Assembly (NCBI GenBank): GCA_003001795.1
Contig: PVNI01000003.1
Span: 62,001 to 126,000 of the forward strand
Direction of reading: 5' to 3'
Length of the DNA: 64,000 nucleotides
Source: Actinomadura viridilutea
GTDB lineage: Bacteria; Actinomycetota; Actinomycetes; Streptosporangiales; Streptosporangiaceae
Below the pieces are notes generated by a model. The model was not told the origin of the DNA. It did no database searches and saw only the letters and a list, made by a program, of their open reading frames with translations. Shown here in pieces: positions 41,933 to 50,621 of the stretch (its first letter is position 1; every line of letters starts with the position of its first letter). The translations under genes and the position numbers were made by a program.

Positions 41933-43576
41933 TCATTTGGCGTCGGCGTAGCAGTCGACGGCGGCGATCTCCATCGGGAACACGACGGGGGTGCGGCCGA
42001 ACAGCAGGCGTCCGGCCTCCTCGGCGGACGCCCGCACGGCCGCGCCCACCCGCTCCGCCAGCTCCCGCGGGGTGTGGACGATCACCTCGTCGTGCTGGAA
42101 GAACACCAGGCGGGGCGGGCCCAGCTCGGCGAGCCGGCGGCGCAGCGTGGCCAGCAGCACCAGCGCCCAGTCGGCGGCGGTCGCCTGGACGACGAAGTTG
42201 CGGGTGAAGCGTCCCCGGCTGCGCACCGCCGCGGCCGCGCGCTCGCCGCCCTCGGCGGTCAGGGCGCGCCACTCGGGGGACGGCGGCGGACAGGTGCGCC
42301 CGAGCAGCGACCGCACCAGGTGCCCGCGCTCGCCCGCGCGGGCGGCCGATTCCACGAACCCGAACGCCTCGGGGAACCGGTTCTTGAGCACGGCGAGCAG
42401 CTGCACGGCCTCGCCGGTGCCGCCGCCGTACATGGCGGACAGCAGGGCGATCTTGGCCTTGCCGCGGTCGCCGCCGAAGGCGTCGGCGAGGGCGCTGTAC
42501 AGGTCGCCCTGCGCGGCGGCGCGGGCGAAGGCGCGGTCGCCCGCCAGCGCCGCCAGCACCCGCGGCTCGAGCTGGGCGGCGTCGGCGACCACCAGCGCCC
42601 AGCCGGGGTCGGCGACGACCGCCCGGCGCAGCACGCGGGGGATCTGCAGGGCCCCGCCGCCGTTGGTGGCCCAGCGGCCCGACACCACGCCGCCGACCAC
42701 GTACTCGGGCCGGAACCGCCCGCCCGACACCCAGGTGTCCAGCCAGGTCCAGCCGTGCGCGGTGTACAGCCGGGACAGCTCCTTGTACTCCAGCAGCAGC
42801 GGGACCGCCGGATGGTCGAGTCCCTTGAGCACGTGCGCCCGGGTGGAGGGGACGGTCAGCCCGGCCGCCGCGAACGCCTTGACGATCTGCGCCGGGGAGT
42901 CGGGGTTGACGCGCCGGCCGAACGCCTCGCCGATGCGGTCGGCCAGCTCCTGCAGGCGGCGGGGGCGCAGCCCGCCGGACGGGCGGGGCCCGAGCAGCTC
43001 GGTGAGCAGGGCGTCGTGCCGCTCGGCCGACCAGGGCAGCCCGTCGTGGCCCATCTCGGCGGCGGCCAGCGCGCCGGCCGACTCGGCGGCCGCCAGCAGC
43101 GCGAACCCGTCCAGCCCGGCCGACCGGCGGCGCTGCGCGGCGTGCACCTCCACGATCTGGTCGATGTCGTCGGCGTCGGCGCCCCCGGCGCCGCCGGTCT
43201 CGGCGTCGTCGAACAGCGACGGCTGGGGCAGCGCGTCGGGCGGCGCGGGGTCGGGCGGGACGGGCGCGCCGCGCAGCCTGGCCCAGGCGGCCCGGACCGA
43301 GCGCGGCTCCCCGTAGCGGCCGTCGTGGTTGAGCAGCAGGGTCTCGACGAGCTCCAGATCGTGGCACCGGGCCACCCGCACGCCCGCCCGCAGCAGCCGC
43401 GGGTACAGGCGGGCGGTGGACGGCCACACCCAGCGCGGGGCGAGGGCGCGCTCGCGCTCGGCGATCGCGGCGACGAGGTCGGCGACGCGCTCGGCCGGTC
43501 CGGCGGGCGCGCCGGCGTCGTCCACCGGGCGCAGCGTGCCTCCGCCGTCCTTGCCGCAGGCCACCGCGATCCTCAC
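41933..43576 (-). CDS. PolA-family DNA polymerase, second (non-housekeeping) copy
   Basis: The 547-residue protein has the family A polymerase core. Motif A is VVADAAQLEPRVLA (near residue 332; the usual DYSQIELR has Tyr-Ser and Ile changed), motif B RGKAKIALLSAMYGGG (near 375) and motif C FFQHDEVIVHTP (near 495). The N-terminal 200 residues occupy the place of a 3'-5' exonuclease but show none of its acidic motifs (a DHD/DED set is not seen). Such proteins are annotated as bifunctional 3'-5' exonuclease/DNA polymerase in actinobacteria beside the true PolA. The role in repair is likely but unproven. Single gene. Confidence 0.88.
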   Translation of the reverse strand: MRIAVACGKDGGGTLRPVDDAGAPAGPAERVADLVAAIAERERALAPRWVWPSTARLYPRLLRAGVRVARCHDLELVETLLLNHDGRYGEPRSVRAAWARLRGAPVPPDPAPPDALPQPSLFDDAETGGAGGADADDIDQIVEVHAAQRRRSAGLDGFALLAAAESAGALAAAEMGHDGLPWSAERHDALLTELLGPRPSGGLRPRRLQELADRIGEAFGRRVNPDSPAQIVKAFAAAGLTVPSTRAHVLKGLDHPAVPLLLEYKELSRLYTAHGWTWLDTWVSGGRFRPEYVVGGVVSGRWATNGGGALQIPRVLRRAVVADPGWALVVADAAQLEPRVLAALAGDRAFARAAAQGDLYSALADAFGGDRGKAKIALLSAMYGGGTGEAVQLLAVLKNRFPEAFGFVESAARAGERGHLVRSLLGRTCPPPSPEWRALTAEGGERAAAAVRSRGRFTRNFVVQATAADWALVLLATLRRRLAELGPPRLVFFQHDEVIVHTPRELAERVGAAVRASAEEAGRLLFGRTPVVFPMEIAAVDCYADAK

Positions 43577-43639
43577 GGCTCCAGTGTCGCCGACGGCACC
43601 GACAAGGCCGCGGCGCCGGGACGTCGCCCCGGCGGGCCG

Positions 43640-45190
43640 TCAGGCAGGGGCGATCGGGCGCAGGGGGATGGTCACCTCGTCCTCCACGGGCGGGCGGTCT
43701 TCGTGCTCGCCGCATCCCGTCACCCCGTAGCAGCGGATGCGCAGCCGCTCCTCGTCGACGTCGAGGCGCAGGAAGCTCTTGAAGAACGGGGGGCGGTCCC
43801 AGTCGGCCATCTCCGAACGGAAACGCTGCGGGATCTTGGCCACCGGCAGCCGGGTGCGCACCCTGCGCCGCCGTCCCTTGGGGACGCCCAGCACCGCGGC
43901 GACGAAGCGGGCGCGCCGCGACGGGACGGCTCCGGAGTCGGCGCCGACGCTGTGGTACGCGCGGGCCGGCTCGATCCCGAGGCGGTGCCGGACGACCGCG
44001 GTGGCCTCCTCCGGAGTCAGCTCGAACAGGCTCGGCAGGCGCAGCCACCGGCCGTACAGCTTGCTGTAGCGCGACAGGGAGTCGCCGCGCAGCGGATAGC
44101 AGCGGAAGTCGTCCTCGTCCACCAGGCGGGTGCGGGGGATGGTGTGGGTCGCGTGCATGAACGCCCCGCCGCCTCCCGCCACGAGGTACTGGATCGTGCG
44201 GTCGCCGACGCGCACCGGGTAGCGCTGGTAGTTGTGGATGTCGCCGCCGATGGCGGCGACGTAGTTGTTGGCGGGGGCGCGGACGATGTCGTCCACCGTG
44301 CCTCCGCCTTCGATCGGGCCGGGCTCGCGGCGGTCGTTTACATATAGGGGCTTGCCCGTGATGAGCAGCTTGGGTTTGGGGCCTGCCGAGATCTGGCGCA
44401 GCCATGCCCCTTGGTCGCGGTCGATGACGCCGGTGATGCCGGTGTCGATGGCCACGATCCGCAGCGACGGGGTGTCGATGGCCCAGTAGGGGCCGGGCTG
44501 CCGGGCGCGCTGCCGGGGGGCGCCCCGGTAGCGGTTCCTGGCCTCGGTCAGGGCTTTGTCGTCCACGGCGCCGGGACGGCGCCACAGCAGGCGCGGCACC
44601 AGCGCCAGGGGGCCGTGCCAGGGGTCGGGCGTGCAGTCCATCGTCAGATCGCAGAACACCCGCAGGAATCCCTGCAGCCCGTCGTACCAGTCGTGGTTGC
44701 CGGGGACGGCGTAGATGGGCCCCGGGTAGTGCTGGTAGGGCCGGTAGAACTTGTCCGGGTAGTCCGCCGCCTCGCCCGTCGGGTAAATGACGTCGCTGGC
44801 GATGACCATGAAGTCGGTGTCCTCCCCCACGCGCAGCGCGGGGGGCACCACGGCGTACTGGGAGCGGTCCCCTTCACCCGTGTCCCCGAGGAGAAGGAAC
44901 GAGAACTCCGGGGTCGAGCGGTGCATGGTGAACGCCGCGGGGGTGCCGCGCGCGGTCAGCGCGGCCACGCAGCGCCGCCGGATCCCGGGGGAAGGGTCGC
45001 CGAACAGCCTGGCGATGACGTCGTTGCGCGAACGCCACAGGACCGAGGGACGGCGCCAGGAGAACGCCTGCACCCGCTCGGGCAGCAGGTCGTAGAAGCT
45101 GCCCGGCTTTCCGCAAGCCCATCCCGCGCCCGCCTCCGACGTCCGCGAGTTCTCTGGGGCTCGCTCCGCGGCCGCGTCCTCGGCGCGCAC
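43640..45190 (-). CDS. Metallophosphoesterase, calcineurin-like, cytoplasmic
   Basis: This is a 516-residue protein with a complete metallophosphoesterase set: LLLGDTGEGD, ASDVIYP, VPGNHDWYD, and GGDIHNYQRYP with VAGGGGAF. No signal peptide is present. The N-terminal 85 residues are a helical prefix with FYDLLPERVQAFSWRRPSVLW. The C-terminal 120 residues form a separate beta-rich domain ending in DEVTIPLRP. The target phosphate ester is unknown. It starts with GTG 45190 with GGAGGTGA four bases upstream. Confidence 0.88.
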   Translation of the reverse strand: MRAEDAAAERAPENSRTSEAGAGWACGKPGSFYDLLPERVQAFSWRRPSVLWRSRNDVIARLFGDPSPGIRRRCVAALTARGTPAAFTMHRSTPEFSFLLLGDTGEGDRSQYAVVPPALRVGEDTDFMVIASDVIYPTGEAADYPDKFYRPYQHYPGPIYAVPGNHDWYDGLQGFLRVFCDLTMDCTPDPWHGPLALVPRLLWRRPGAVDDKALTEARNRYRGAPRQRARQPGPYWAIDTPSLRIVAIDTGITGVIDRDQGAWLRQISAGPKPKLLITGKPLYVNDRREPGPIEGGGTVDDIVRAPANNYVAAIGGDIHNYQRYPVRVGDRTIQYLVAGGGGAFMHATHTIPRTRLVDEDDFRCYPLRGDSLSRYSKLYGRWLRLPSLFELTPEEATAVVRHRLGIEPARAYHSVGADSGAVPSRRARFVAAVLGVPKGRRRRVRTRLPVAKIPQRFRSEMADWDRPPFFKSFLRLDVDEERLRIRCYGVTGCGEHEDRPPVEDEVTIPLRPIAPA

Positions 45191-45332
45191 ACGTCACCTC
45201 CGGGGGATGTGGGGAACCAGCGCCACCCTTCCCCGGAGATGATCTCCCCGTCAAGCGATTCGGCCAGGCGCGCGCGGCGGTTCGGCCTGGGGCGCGCGAC
45301 GGCGCGACGGCACGGACGGAGCAAGCAAGACG

Positions 45333-45374
45333 CAGGCGCCGAGAGACAGGCGCCGAGAGACAGGCGCCGAGAGA
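45333..45374. repeat. Three perfect 14-bp tandem repeats
   Basis: CAGGCGCCGAGAGA is repeated three times without a mismatch (45333-45346, 45347-45360, 45361-45374). The unit contains the palindrome GGCGCC. The array lies in the 543-base gap between the metallophosphoesterase gene and the diacylglycerol-kinase-like gene, just after the small ORF at 45396-45536 on the minus strand. Confidence 0.92.
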
Positions 45375-45395
45375 TGGACCGCTCAGAGATAAACG

Positions 45396-45536
45396 TCACG
45401 CGCCGGGGCCGGTCCCGGCGCTCAGCGCGGTAGGCGCCGACGCCACCCCCGTGGACGTCGGCGCCTCCACGCCCAGGACGACCGCGGCCATCTGGATCAT
45501 GAGTCCCCCCAGAACGGCGAGCTGTCGCCATCTCAT
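45396..45536 (-). CDS. Possible 46-aa secreted or membrane peptide
   Basis: This is a short frame with a convincing export-type start: MRWRQLAVLGGLMIQMAAVV has two arginines, then a hydrophobic helix, followed by LGVEAPTSTGVASAPTALS. Third-position GC is high as in the real genes. No good ribosome site is seen before ATG 45536. A second ATG (45503) has GGGGGGACTC upstream and would give 34 residues. The TACGGACGTCCGTA palindrome 52 bases upstream could be its operator. Apart from this frame, the 14-bp repeats and that palindrome, the interval 45191-45733 shows nothing supported. Confidence 0.42.
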   Translation of the reverse strand: MRWRQLAVLGGLMIQMAAVVLGVEAPTSTGVASAPTALSAGTGPGA

Positions 45537-45587
45537 GATCGGGCTCGCGATCGCCCACAGGTCCCAATCGGGACGTAATGAACGCTA

Positions 45588-45601
45588 TACGGACGTCCGT
45601 A
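45588..45601. promoter_or_regulatory. 14-bp perfect palindrome, candidate operator
   Basis: TACGGACGTCCGTA is a perfect palindrome in A/T-enriched intergenic DNA, 52 bases upstream of the small ORF (minus strand). Its size and form resemble TetR-family operators. The regulator is unknown; the TetR gene at 48303 has no similar site in front of it. Confidence 0.45.
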
Positions 45602-45733
45602 ATGCGGGGGCAAACCGACCGAAACATGCCTTCCAAATCTGGCGGCGGTGCGGAAACCGGGTGTCGCGGCACCTCGGCGGCCTCTGCGCGGAGGCCGCGG
45701 GGGGCGCGTCCCTCCTGCTCAGGGGCCCTCCGC

Positions 45734-46639
45734 TCAGGGCGCCAGGACGCGCAGGGCCGCGGGCATGACGGCGGCGGTCACGGGGAGCGTCCCCGGGAGT
45801 TCGCCGTCCGCCCCGTACGGGAGCGTCCGGCCGGGGTCGGCCAGCTCGATCCGGACCTTGCGGCCGCGCAGCACCTCGACCTGGGGGCGGCGCACGTGGG
45901 CGCCGCGCTCCAGCTCCCGCATCACGGTGAAGAAGAGGAGCTTCGGCGCCCGTTTGATGATCACCACGTCCAGCAGCCCGTCGTCCACGCGGGCGTCCGG
46001 GGCGATGTGGCGGCCGAAGCCGTACCACCCGGAGTTGGCGGCGACCACGGTGTAGCCGGTGCGCCGGTGCTCCCGGCCGTCGACGGTGATCACGTAGTCG
46101 GCGTGGCGCCAGGCGAGCACGGCCCGCAGCGCGCCGATGTAGTAGGCGGCCGATCCGCGGAGCAGACGGGTCTTGTTGGCGTTGTCGTTGGCGACGGCGT
46201 CCACTCCGGCGTAGACGCTGCCCAGGACGGGGGTCCCGTTGGCGTCGATGGCGTCCACCGGGCGCGGCTCCCCCTCAAGCAGCAGGCGGGCCAATGCGTC
46301 GGGCTGGGACGGGATGCCGAGTTGGCGGGCGAAGTCGTTCCCGCGTCCGGCCGGGACGATGCCCAGCACGGCACGCGTCCCGGCGAGGGCGCCGCCGACG
46401 CAGCCCACCATGCCGTCCCCGCCCACGCCCAGCACGACGCGGCCGGCGTCGGCGGCGGCGCGGGCGAGCGCGGCCGCGTGCTCCAGGTCGCGGCTGTATT
46501 CGACGACCACCTGCGCGCCCGCCTCGCGCAGCAGCCGCGCCACGGGGACCAGCGCGGCGGCGGAGGCCGACCCGCCCGCGGCGGGGTTGACGATCGCGGT
46601 GAACGCGCGGCGGTCCGGCGAGGGCGCCCCGGCCGTCAT
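45734..46639 (-). CDS. Diacylglycerol kinase family lipid kinase
   Basis: This 301-residue lipid kinase of the DagK/sphingosine-kinase fold has the start AIVNPAAGGSASA, the nucleotide motif VLGVGGDGMVGCVGGAL (GGDGM instead of the common GGDGT), IVPAGRGNDFARQLGI, and the late DDGLLDVVII. It phosphorylates diacylglycerol or a related lipid alcohol with ATP. It starts at ATG 46639, which overlaps the stop of the alkyl-DHAP-synthase-like gene (ATGA), so the two are co-translated. The context suggests action on an ether lipid intermediate. Confidence 0.92.
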   Translation of the reverse strand: MTAGAPSPDRRAFTAIVNPAAGGSASAAALVPVARLLREAGAQVVVEYSRDLEHAAALARAAADAGRVVLGVGGDGMVGCVGGALAGTRAVLGIVPAGRGNDFARQLGIPSQPDALARLLLEGEPRPVDAIDANGTPVLGSVYAGVDAVANDNANKTRLLRGSAAYYIGALRAVLAWRHADYVITVDGREHRRTGYTVVAANSGWYGFGRHIAPDARVDDGLLDVVIIKRAPKLLFFTVMRELERGAHVRRPQVEVLRGRKVRIELADPGRTLPYGADGELPGTLPVTAAVMPAALRVLAP

Positions 46640-48258
46640 CGCGGCCGCTCCTCGGGGACGGGCGGCAGGAGCACCCCGGGATTGAGGATGCCCGCCGGAT
46701 CGAGCCTGCGTTTGACGGCGTGCAAGACGTCGACGCCGAGCGGCCCGATCTCCCGGGCGTACCAGTCGCGGTGGTCGGCGCCGACGCCGTGGTGGTGGGT
46801 GATCGTGCCGCCGGCGTCCAGGATGGCGTCGTTCGCGGCGTGCTTGGCCTTCTCCCAGTGCCGCACCGCGTCGGAGCCCTGCGCGCACACGACCGTGAAG
46901 TACAGCGACGCCCCGGCCGGATAGACGTGCGAGATGTGGCACATGACCAGAGGCGGTGTGCCCTGCGCGGTCAGCGTCGAGGTCAGCGCGTCCTTGACGG
47001 CGGCGTACAGATCCGGCAGGCCGGACCAGAACGTGGCCGTTTCCAGGGTCTCGGCGAAGGCTCCCACGTCCAGGAGCGCGTCGCGCAGGTAGGGGGCGGT
47101 GTAGCGGCCGTGCTCCCACGCCTGGCCGGGCTCGGGGCCCAGGGGCTCGCCGCCTTCGTCCTCCAGGACGGCGCGCACTCTGTCGCGGCGGTCGGCGATC
47201 TCCTGCGGGGCGCCTTCGAAACCGACCACGGCCAGGCAGCCGGACGCCTCTCCCAGGCCCGCTCCGATGGCGTCCGGGTCGGCGAGCCCCACCATCGTCT
47301 CGGCCTCGTCGGACAGCCGCAGGACGGTCGGCAGCGGACCGTCCTGGGCGAGCCGCCGCAGCGCCGCGCCGCCCTGGGAGAAGGAGGGGAACCGCCAGCC
47401 CTCGTAGGCGGACGTCTCGGGGGCGGGACGGATCCGCACCGTCACCGAGGTGATCACACCGAACGCCCCTTCGGAGCCGAGGACGAGCTGGCGCAGGTCC
47501 GGGCCCGCCGCGGACCGGGGCGCCCGCCCCAGGCTGAGCGTGCCCTCCGGCGTGGCCGCGGTCAGCGCGACGACCATCTCGTCGAACCGCCCGTACCCGG
47601 CGGACGCCTGCCCGCTGGACCGCGCGGCCGCGAAGCCTCCGATCGACGCCCACTCAAAGGACTGCGGGAAGTGCCCGAGGGTGAATCCGCGCTCGCGCAG
47701 CAGCGCCTCGGCCCGCGGAGCCCGCAGCCCCGGTTGCAGGACGGCGGTGCGCGAGACCGGGTCGAGGTCGACGAGGGCGTTCATGCGGCGCAGGTCCAGG
47801 GCGACGAACGCGTCGAACGCGCCGCGCGGGGCGAGACCGCCCACGACCGACGTGCCGCCGCCGAACGGCACCACCGCGACGCGCCGCCGCGCGCAGGCCC
47901 GCAGCACGGCCAAGACGTCCTCGTGCGAGCCCGGGAAGACGACCGCGTCGGGCGCGTCGGACGCCTCCCCCGCCCGGATGCGCAGCAGGTCGGGCGTGGA
48001 CTTGCCCCGCGTGTGCCGGATGCGCGTCTCGGGATCGGTCCGCACGTGCGCCTCGCCCCCGACCGCTTCGGCGAGGGCGCCGAGCGCGTCCCCGTCGAGC
48101 CGCGAGGCGGGGACGGCGACGTCCTCCAGGCGCGGCGGCGCGCCGTCGGCGGGGCGCACGCCCAGCAGGTCCCGGAGCAGGCGCACGGCGCCCTCCGGCA
48201 GCCGCGTCGCCCTGGCCGGGTCTCCCCATCCGCTCCACCGCATGTCCGGGGTGTCCAC
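46636..48258 (-). CDS. FAD-linked oxidase, alkyl-DHAP synthase-like
   Basis: This 540-residue protein of the VAO/PCMH flavin family resembles alkyldihydroxyacetone-phosphate synthase, which swaps an acyl group for an ether-linked alkyl chain. It has the FAD-binding VVPFGGGTSVVGGL and the family's SFEWASIGGFAAARSSGQASAGYGRFDEM segment. It also has VMCHISHVYPAGASLYFTV and the active-site triple histidine in GGTITHHHGVGADH. It starts at GTG 48258, chosen for GGGAGG four bases upstream; a GTG eight codons earlier lacks a ribosome site. It overlaps the lipid kinase gene and is divergent from the TetR-glpD pair. Confidence 0.88.
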   Translation of the reverse strand: MDTPDMRWSGWGDPARATRLPEGAVRLLRDLLGVRPADGAPPRLEDVAVPASRLDGDALGALAEAVGGEAHVRTDPETRIRHTRGKSTPDLLRIRAGEASDAPDAVVFPGSHEDVLAVLRACARRRVAVVPFGGGTSVVGGLAPRGAFDAFVALDLRRMNALVDLDPVSRTAVLQPGLRAPRAEALLRERGFTLGHFPQSFEWASIGGFAAARSSGQASAGYGRFDEMVVALTAATPEGTLSLGRAPRSAAGPDLRQLVLGSEGAFGVITSVTVRIRPAPETSAYEGWRFPSFSQGGAALRRLAQDGPLPTVLRLSDEAETMVGLADPDAIGAGLGEASGCLAVVGFEGAPQEIADRRDRVRAVLEDEGGEPLGPEPGQAWEHGRYTAPYLRDALLDVGAFAETLETATFWSGLPDLYAAVKDALTSTLTAQGTPPLVMCHISHVYPAGASLYFTVVCAQGSDAVRHWEKAKHAANDAILDAGGTITHHHGVGADHRDWYAREIGPLGVDVLHAVKRRLDPAGILNPGVLLPPVPEERPR

Positions 48259-48294
48259 CGCGCCTCCCTGGGGTCTCGACACCAGCCCTTACAC

Positions 48295-48321
48295 TGTGAC
48301 ATATGCCGTCCAATCGTCACA
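48295..48321. promoter_or_regulatory. Candidate TetR operator between divergent genes
   Basis: TGTGAC (48295-48300) and GTCACA (48316-48321) form an inverted repeat with a 15-base spacer that spans the TetR start codon at 48303. The position between two divergent genes and a TetR gene next to it suggest autoregulation. The wide spacer makes the call tentative. Confidence 0.4.
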
Positions 48322-48902
48322 ACAGAACCACGACCGACGACGCGGTTCTGGACGCGGCCCGCGACTGCGTGCTGGCGGTGGGGGTGCGCCGCACCACGCT
48401 CACCGACATCGCCCGCCGCGCCGGGGTGTCGCGCATGACGCTCTACCGGCGCTGGCCGGACGTCCGCACGATCGTCGGGGACCTGATGACGCGCGAGTGG
48501 ATCGCCGTCGCGGCGGCCGCGCAGCCGCCCGACGACGGCCGCCCGGTCCGCGAGCGGCTCGTCGAGTCGCTGGTGGAGGGGGTGCGGGCGTTCCGGTCGC
48601 ATCCGCTGCTCCGCAAGATCGTGGACGTCGACCCCGAGCTGCTGCTCCCGTACGTGCTGGACCGGCGCGGCGCGAGCCAGGAGGCGTTCCTTTCGTTCTT
48701 CGAGGAGTCCCTGCGCGCCGGGCACGCGGACGGGACGATCCGGCGCGACCATCCGGCCCGGCAGGCCCGCGCGCTGCTGCTGATCGTCCAGTCGTTCGCG
48801 CTGTCGCTGCGCACCATGACCGACGACGCCGACCCCGACCTGTCCGAGGACGCCTTCGACGCCGAACTGCGCCGCATCTTGGAAAGGACCCTGGCGCCAT
48901 GA
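48303..48902 (+). CDS. TetR-family regulator
   Basis: This 199-residue repressor has the N-terminal helix-turn-helix AVLDAARDCVLAVGVRRTTLTDIARRAGVSRMTLYRRWPD and a helical ligand domain of normal size. It is divergent from the alkyl-DHAP-synthase-like gene and overlaps the glycerol-3-phosphate dehydrogenase gene (ATGA), so it probably controls this glycerolipid locus and is made together with GlpD. No ribosome site precedes the ATG, which may be leaderless. Confidence 0.92.
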   Translation: MPSNRHNRTTTDDAVLDAARDCVLAVGVRRTTLTDIARRAGVSRMTLYRRWPDVRTIVGDLMTREWIAVAAAAQPPDDGRPVRERLVESLVEGVRAFRSHPLLRKIVDVDPELLLPYVLDRRGASQEAFLSFFEESLRAGHADGTIRRDHPARQARALLLIVQSFALSLRTMTDDADPDLSEDAFDAELRRILERTLAP

Positions 48903-50434
48903 ACACCTCTCTCTCCGCGGAGCGCAGGGCCGCAGAACTCGACGCCCTGCCCGGCGAGGTCGTGGACGTCCTGGTCGTGGGGCTGGGCGTCACCGGCGCG
49001 GGCGTGGCCCTGGACGCGGCGTCGCGCGGCCTGTCCGTGGCGGCGATCGACGCGCACGATCTGGCGTTCGGCACGTCCCGCTGGAGCTCCAAGCTGGTCC
49101 ACGGCGGGCTCCGCTATCTGGCGTCCGGGCAGGTCGACGTCGCCTACGAGAGCGCCGTCGAACGCGGCGTCCTGATGACGCGCACCGCCCCGCACCTGGT
49201 GCAGGCCGTTCCGTTCGTGCTGCCGCTCACACCGATGGTCGATCGCTCCCAGGCGAGCCTGATGCGCGCCGGGCTGTTCGCGGGGGACGTCCTGCGCATG
49301 GCCGCGCGCACCCCCCGCGGGGTCCTGCCCCGCCCGCGCCGCCTGTCGGCCGTCGAGACGCTGCGCCTCGCCCCGCCGCTGAGCCCGAACGGTCTGCGCG
49401 GAGGACTGCTGTCCTGGGACGGGCGTCTCGCCGACGACGCGCGCCTCGTCATCGCGATCGCCCGCACCGCCGCCGGCCTGGGGGCGCGCATCCTCACCCG
49501 CTGCCGCGCCCTGGCGTTGAGCGGGGACGGGGCGCAGGTGCGCGACGAGCTCACCGGCCGCGAGTTCGCCGTGCGCGCCCGGGCCGTGGTCAACGCGACC
49601 GGCGTCTGGGCGGGCGGCCTCGTCGACGGGGTCGCGCTGCGCCCGTCCCGCGGCACGCATCTGGTGCTGCGGGGCGAGACGCTGCCCGACCTGTCGGCGG
49701 GGCTGCATCTGCCCGTGCCCGGCGCGTCCAACCGGTTCGTCCTCGTCATCCCCCAGGAGGACGGGCGCGTCTACGTCGGCCTGACCGACGAGCCCGTCGA
49801 CGGCCCGATCCCCGACGTCCCCGAGCCCACCGAGGCCGACATCGGCTTCCTGCTCGACATCCTGGGCGCGGCGCTCGACGTCCCCCTGCGCCGCGACCAG
49901 GTCGCGGGCGCGTTCGCCGGGCTGCGCCCGCTGCTGGACGGCGGTCCGCGCGACCAGGCCGACGGCACCGCGGACCTGTCCCGGCGGCACGCCGTGCTGA
50001 CCTCCCGCGACGGCGTCGTCACCGTCGTCGGCGGCAAGCTGACCACCTACCGGCGGATGGCCGAGGACGCCGTGGACGCGGCCGTGGCGTCCGCCCCACA
50101 CCTGGACGCCGGTCCGAGTCGCACCGCGCGCCTGCCGCTCGTCGGCGCCGCGCCGCCCGCCCGCCTGGCGGCGCTGGACGCGCCGCGCCGCCTGGTGCGG
50201 CGGTACGGCACGGAGGCTCCGCTGGTGGCGGCCCTGGCGCGCGAGGACCCCGCGCTGCTGGAGCCGGCGGCGCCCGGCCTGCCCGTGCTGCGCGTCGAGC
50301 TGGCCTGGGCGCTGCGCCACGAGGGCGCCCTGGACGCCGCCGATCTGCTCGACCGCCGCACCCGGATCGGCCTGGTGCCCGCCGACCGGGCCGCGGCCCT
50401 GCCGATCGCCGAGTCGCTCCTCCGAACGGTGTGA
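48899..50434 (+). CDS. glpD: Aerobic glycerol-3-phosphate dehydrogenase
   Basis: This 511-residue FAD enzyme converts glycerol-3-phosphate to dihydroxyacetone phosphate, passing electrons to quinones at the membrane. It has the FAD motif VLVVGLGVTGAGVALDAASRGLSVAAID, GTSRWSSKLVHGGLRYLASGQ and VVGGKLTTYRRMAEDAVD. The C-terminal cap domain is complete. The ATG at 48899 overlaps the TetR stop. In this locus it would supply DHAP, the precursor of the alkyl-DHAP synthase reaction. A general glycerol catabolism role is equally possible. Confidence 0.93.
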   Translation: MNTSLSAERRAAELDALPGEVVDVLVVGLGVTGAGVALDAASRGLSVAAIDAHDLAFGTSRWSSKLVHGGLRYLASGQVDVAYESAVERGVLMTRTAPHLVQAVPFVLPLTPMVDRSQASLMRAGLFAGDVLRMAARTPRGVLPRPRRLSAVETLRLAPPLSPNGLRGGLLSWDGRLADDARLVIAIARTAAGLGARILTRCRALALSGDGAQVRDELTGREFAVRARAVVNATGVWAGGLVDGVALRPSRGTHLVLRGETLPDLSAGLHLPVPGASNRFVLVIPQEDGRVYVGLTDEPVDGPIPDVPEPTEADIGFLLDILGAALDVPLRRDQVAGAFAGLRPLLDGGPRDQADGTADLSRRHAVLTSRDGVVTVVGGKLTTYRRMAEDAVDAAVASAPHLDAGPSRTARLPLVGAAPPARLAALDAPRRLVRRYGTEAPLVAALAREDPALLEPAAPGLPVLRVELAWALRHEGALDAADLLDRRTRIGLVPADRAAALPIAESLLRTV

Positions 50435-50454
50435 CCCGTGCGACCAGCGGGATG

Positions 50455-50468
50455 CGGTGACGTCACCG
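50455..50468. promoter_or_regulatory. 14-bp perfect palindrome after glpD
   Basis: CGGTGACGTCACCG lies 20 bases past the glpD stop and 180 bases before the iron-regulated gene. It is too short for a normal terminator and lacks a loop or T-run, so protein binding is more likely. Confidence 0.35.
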
Positions 50469-50621
50469 ATACGGTACGGGCGGCGCGGCGATCCGCGCAG
50501 GCAGATCTTCGAATCAACGGTCAGATGAGGGCAGCGGCCGCTCAAACGGAGCGCGATGCGGCCATTGGAGATCAAATCTGGGGTATGGGGTGATTCACAC
50601 CCCCTGGCACCCGGAGGATGA

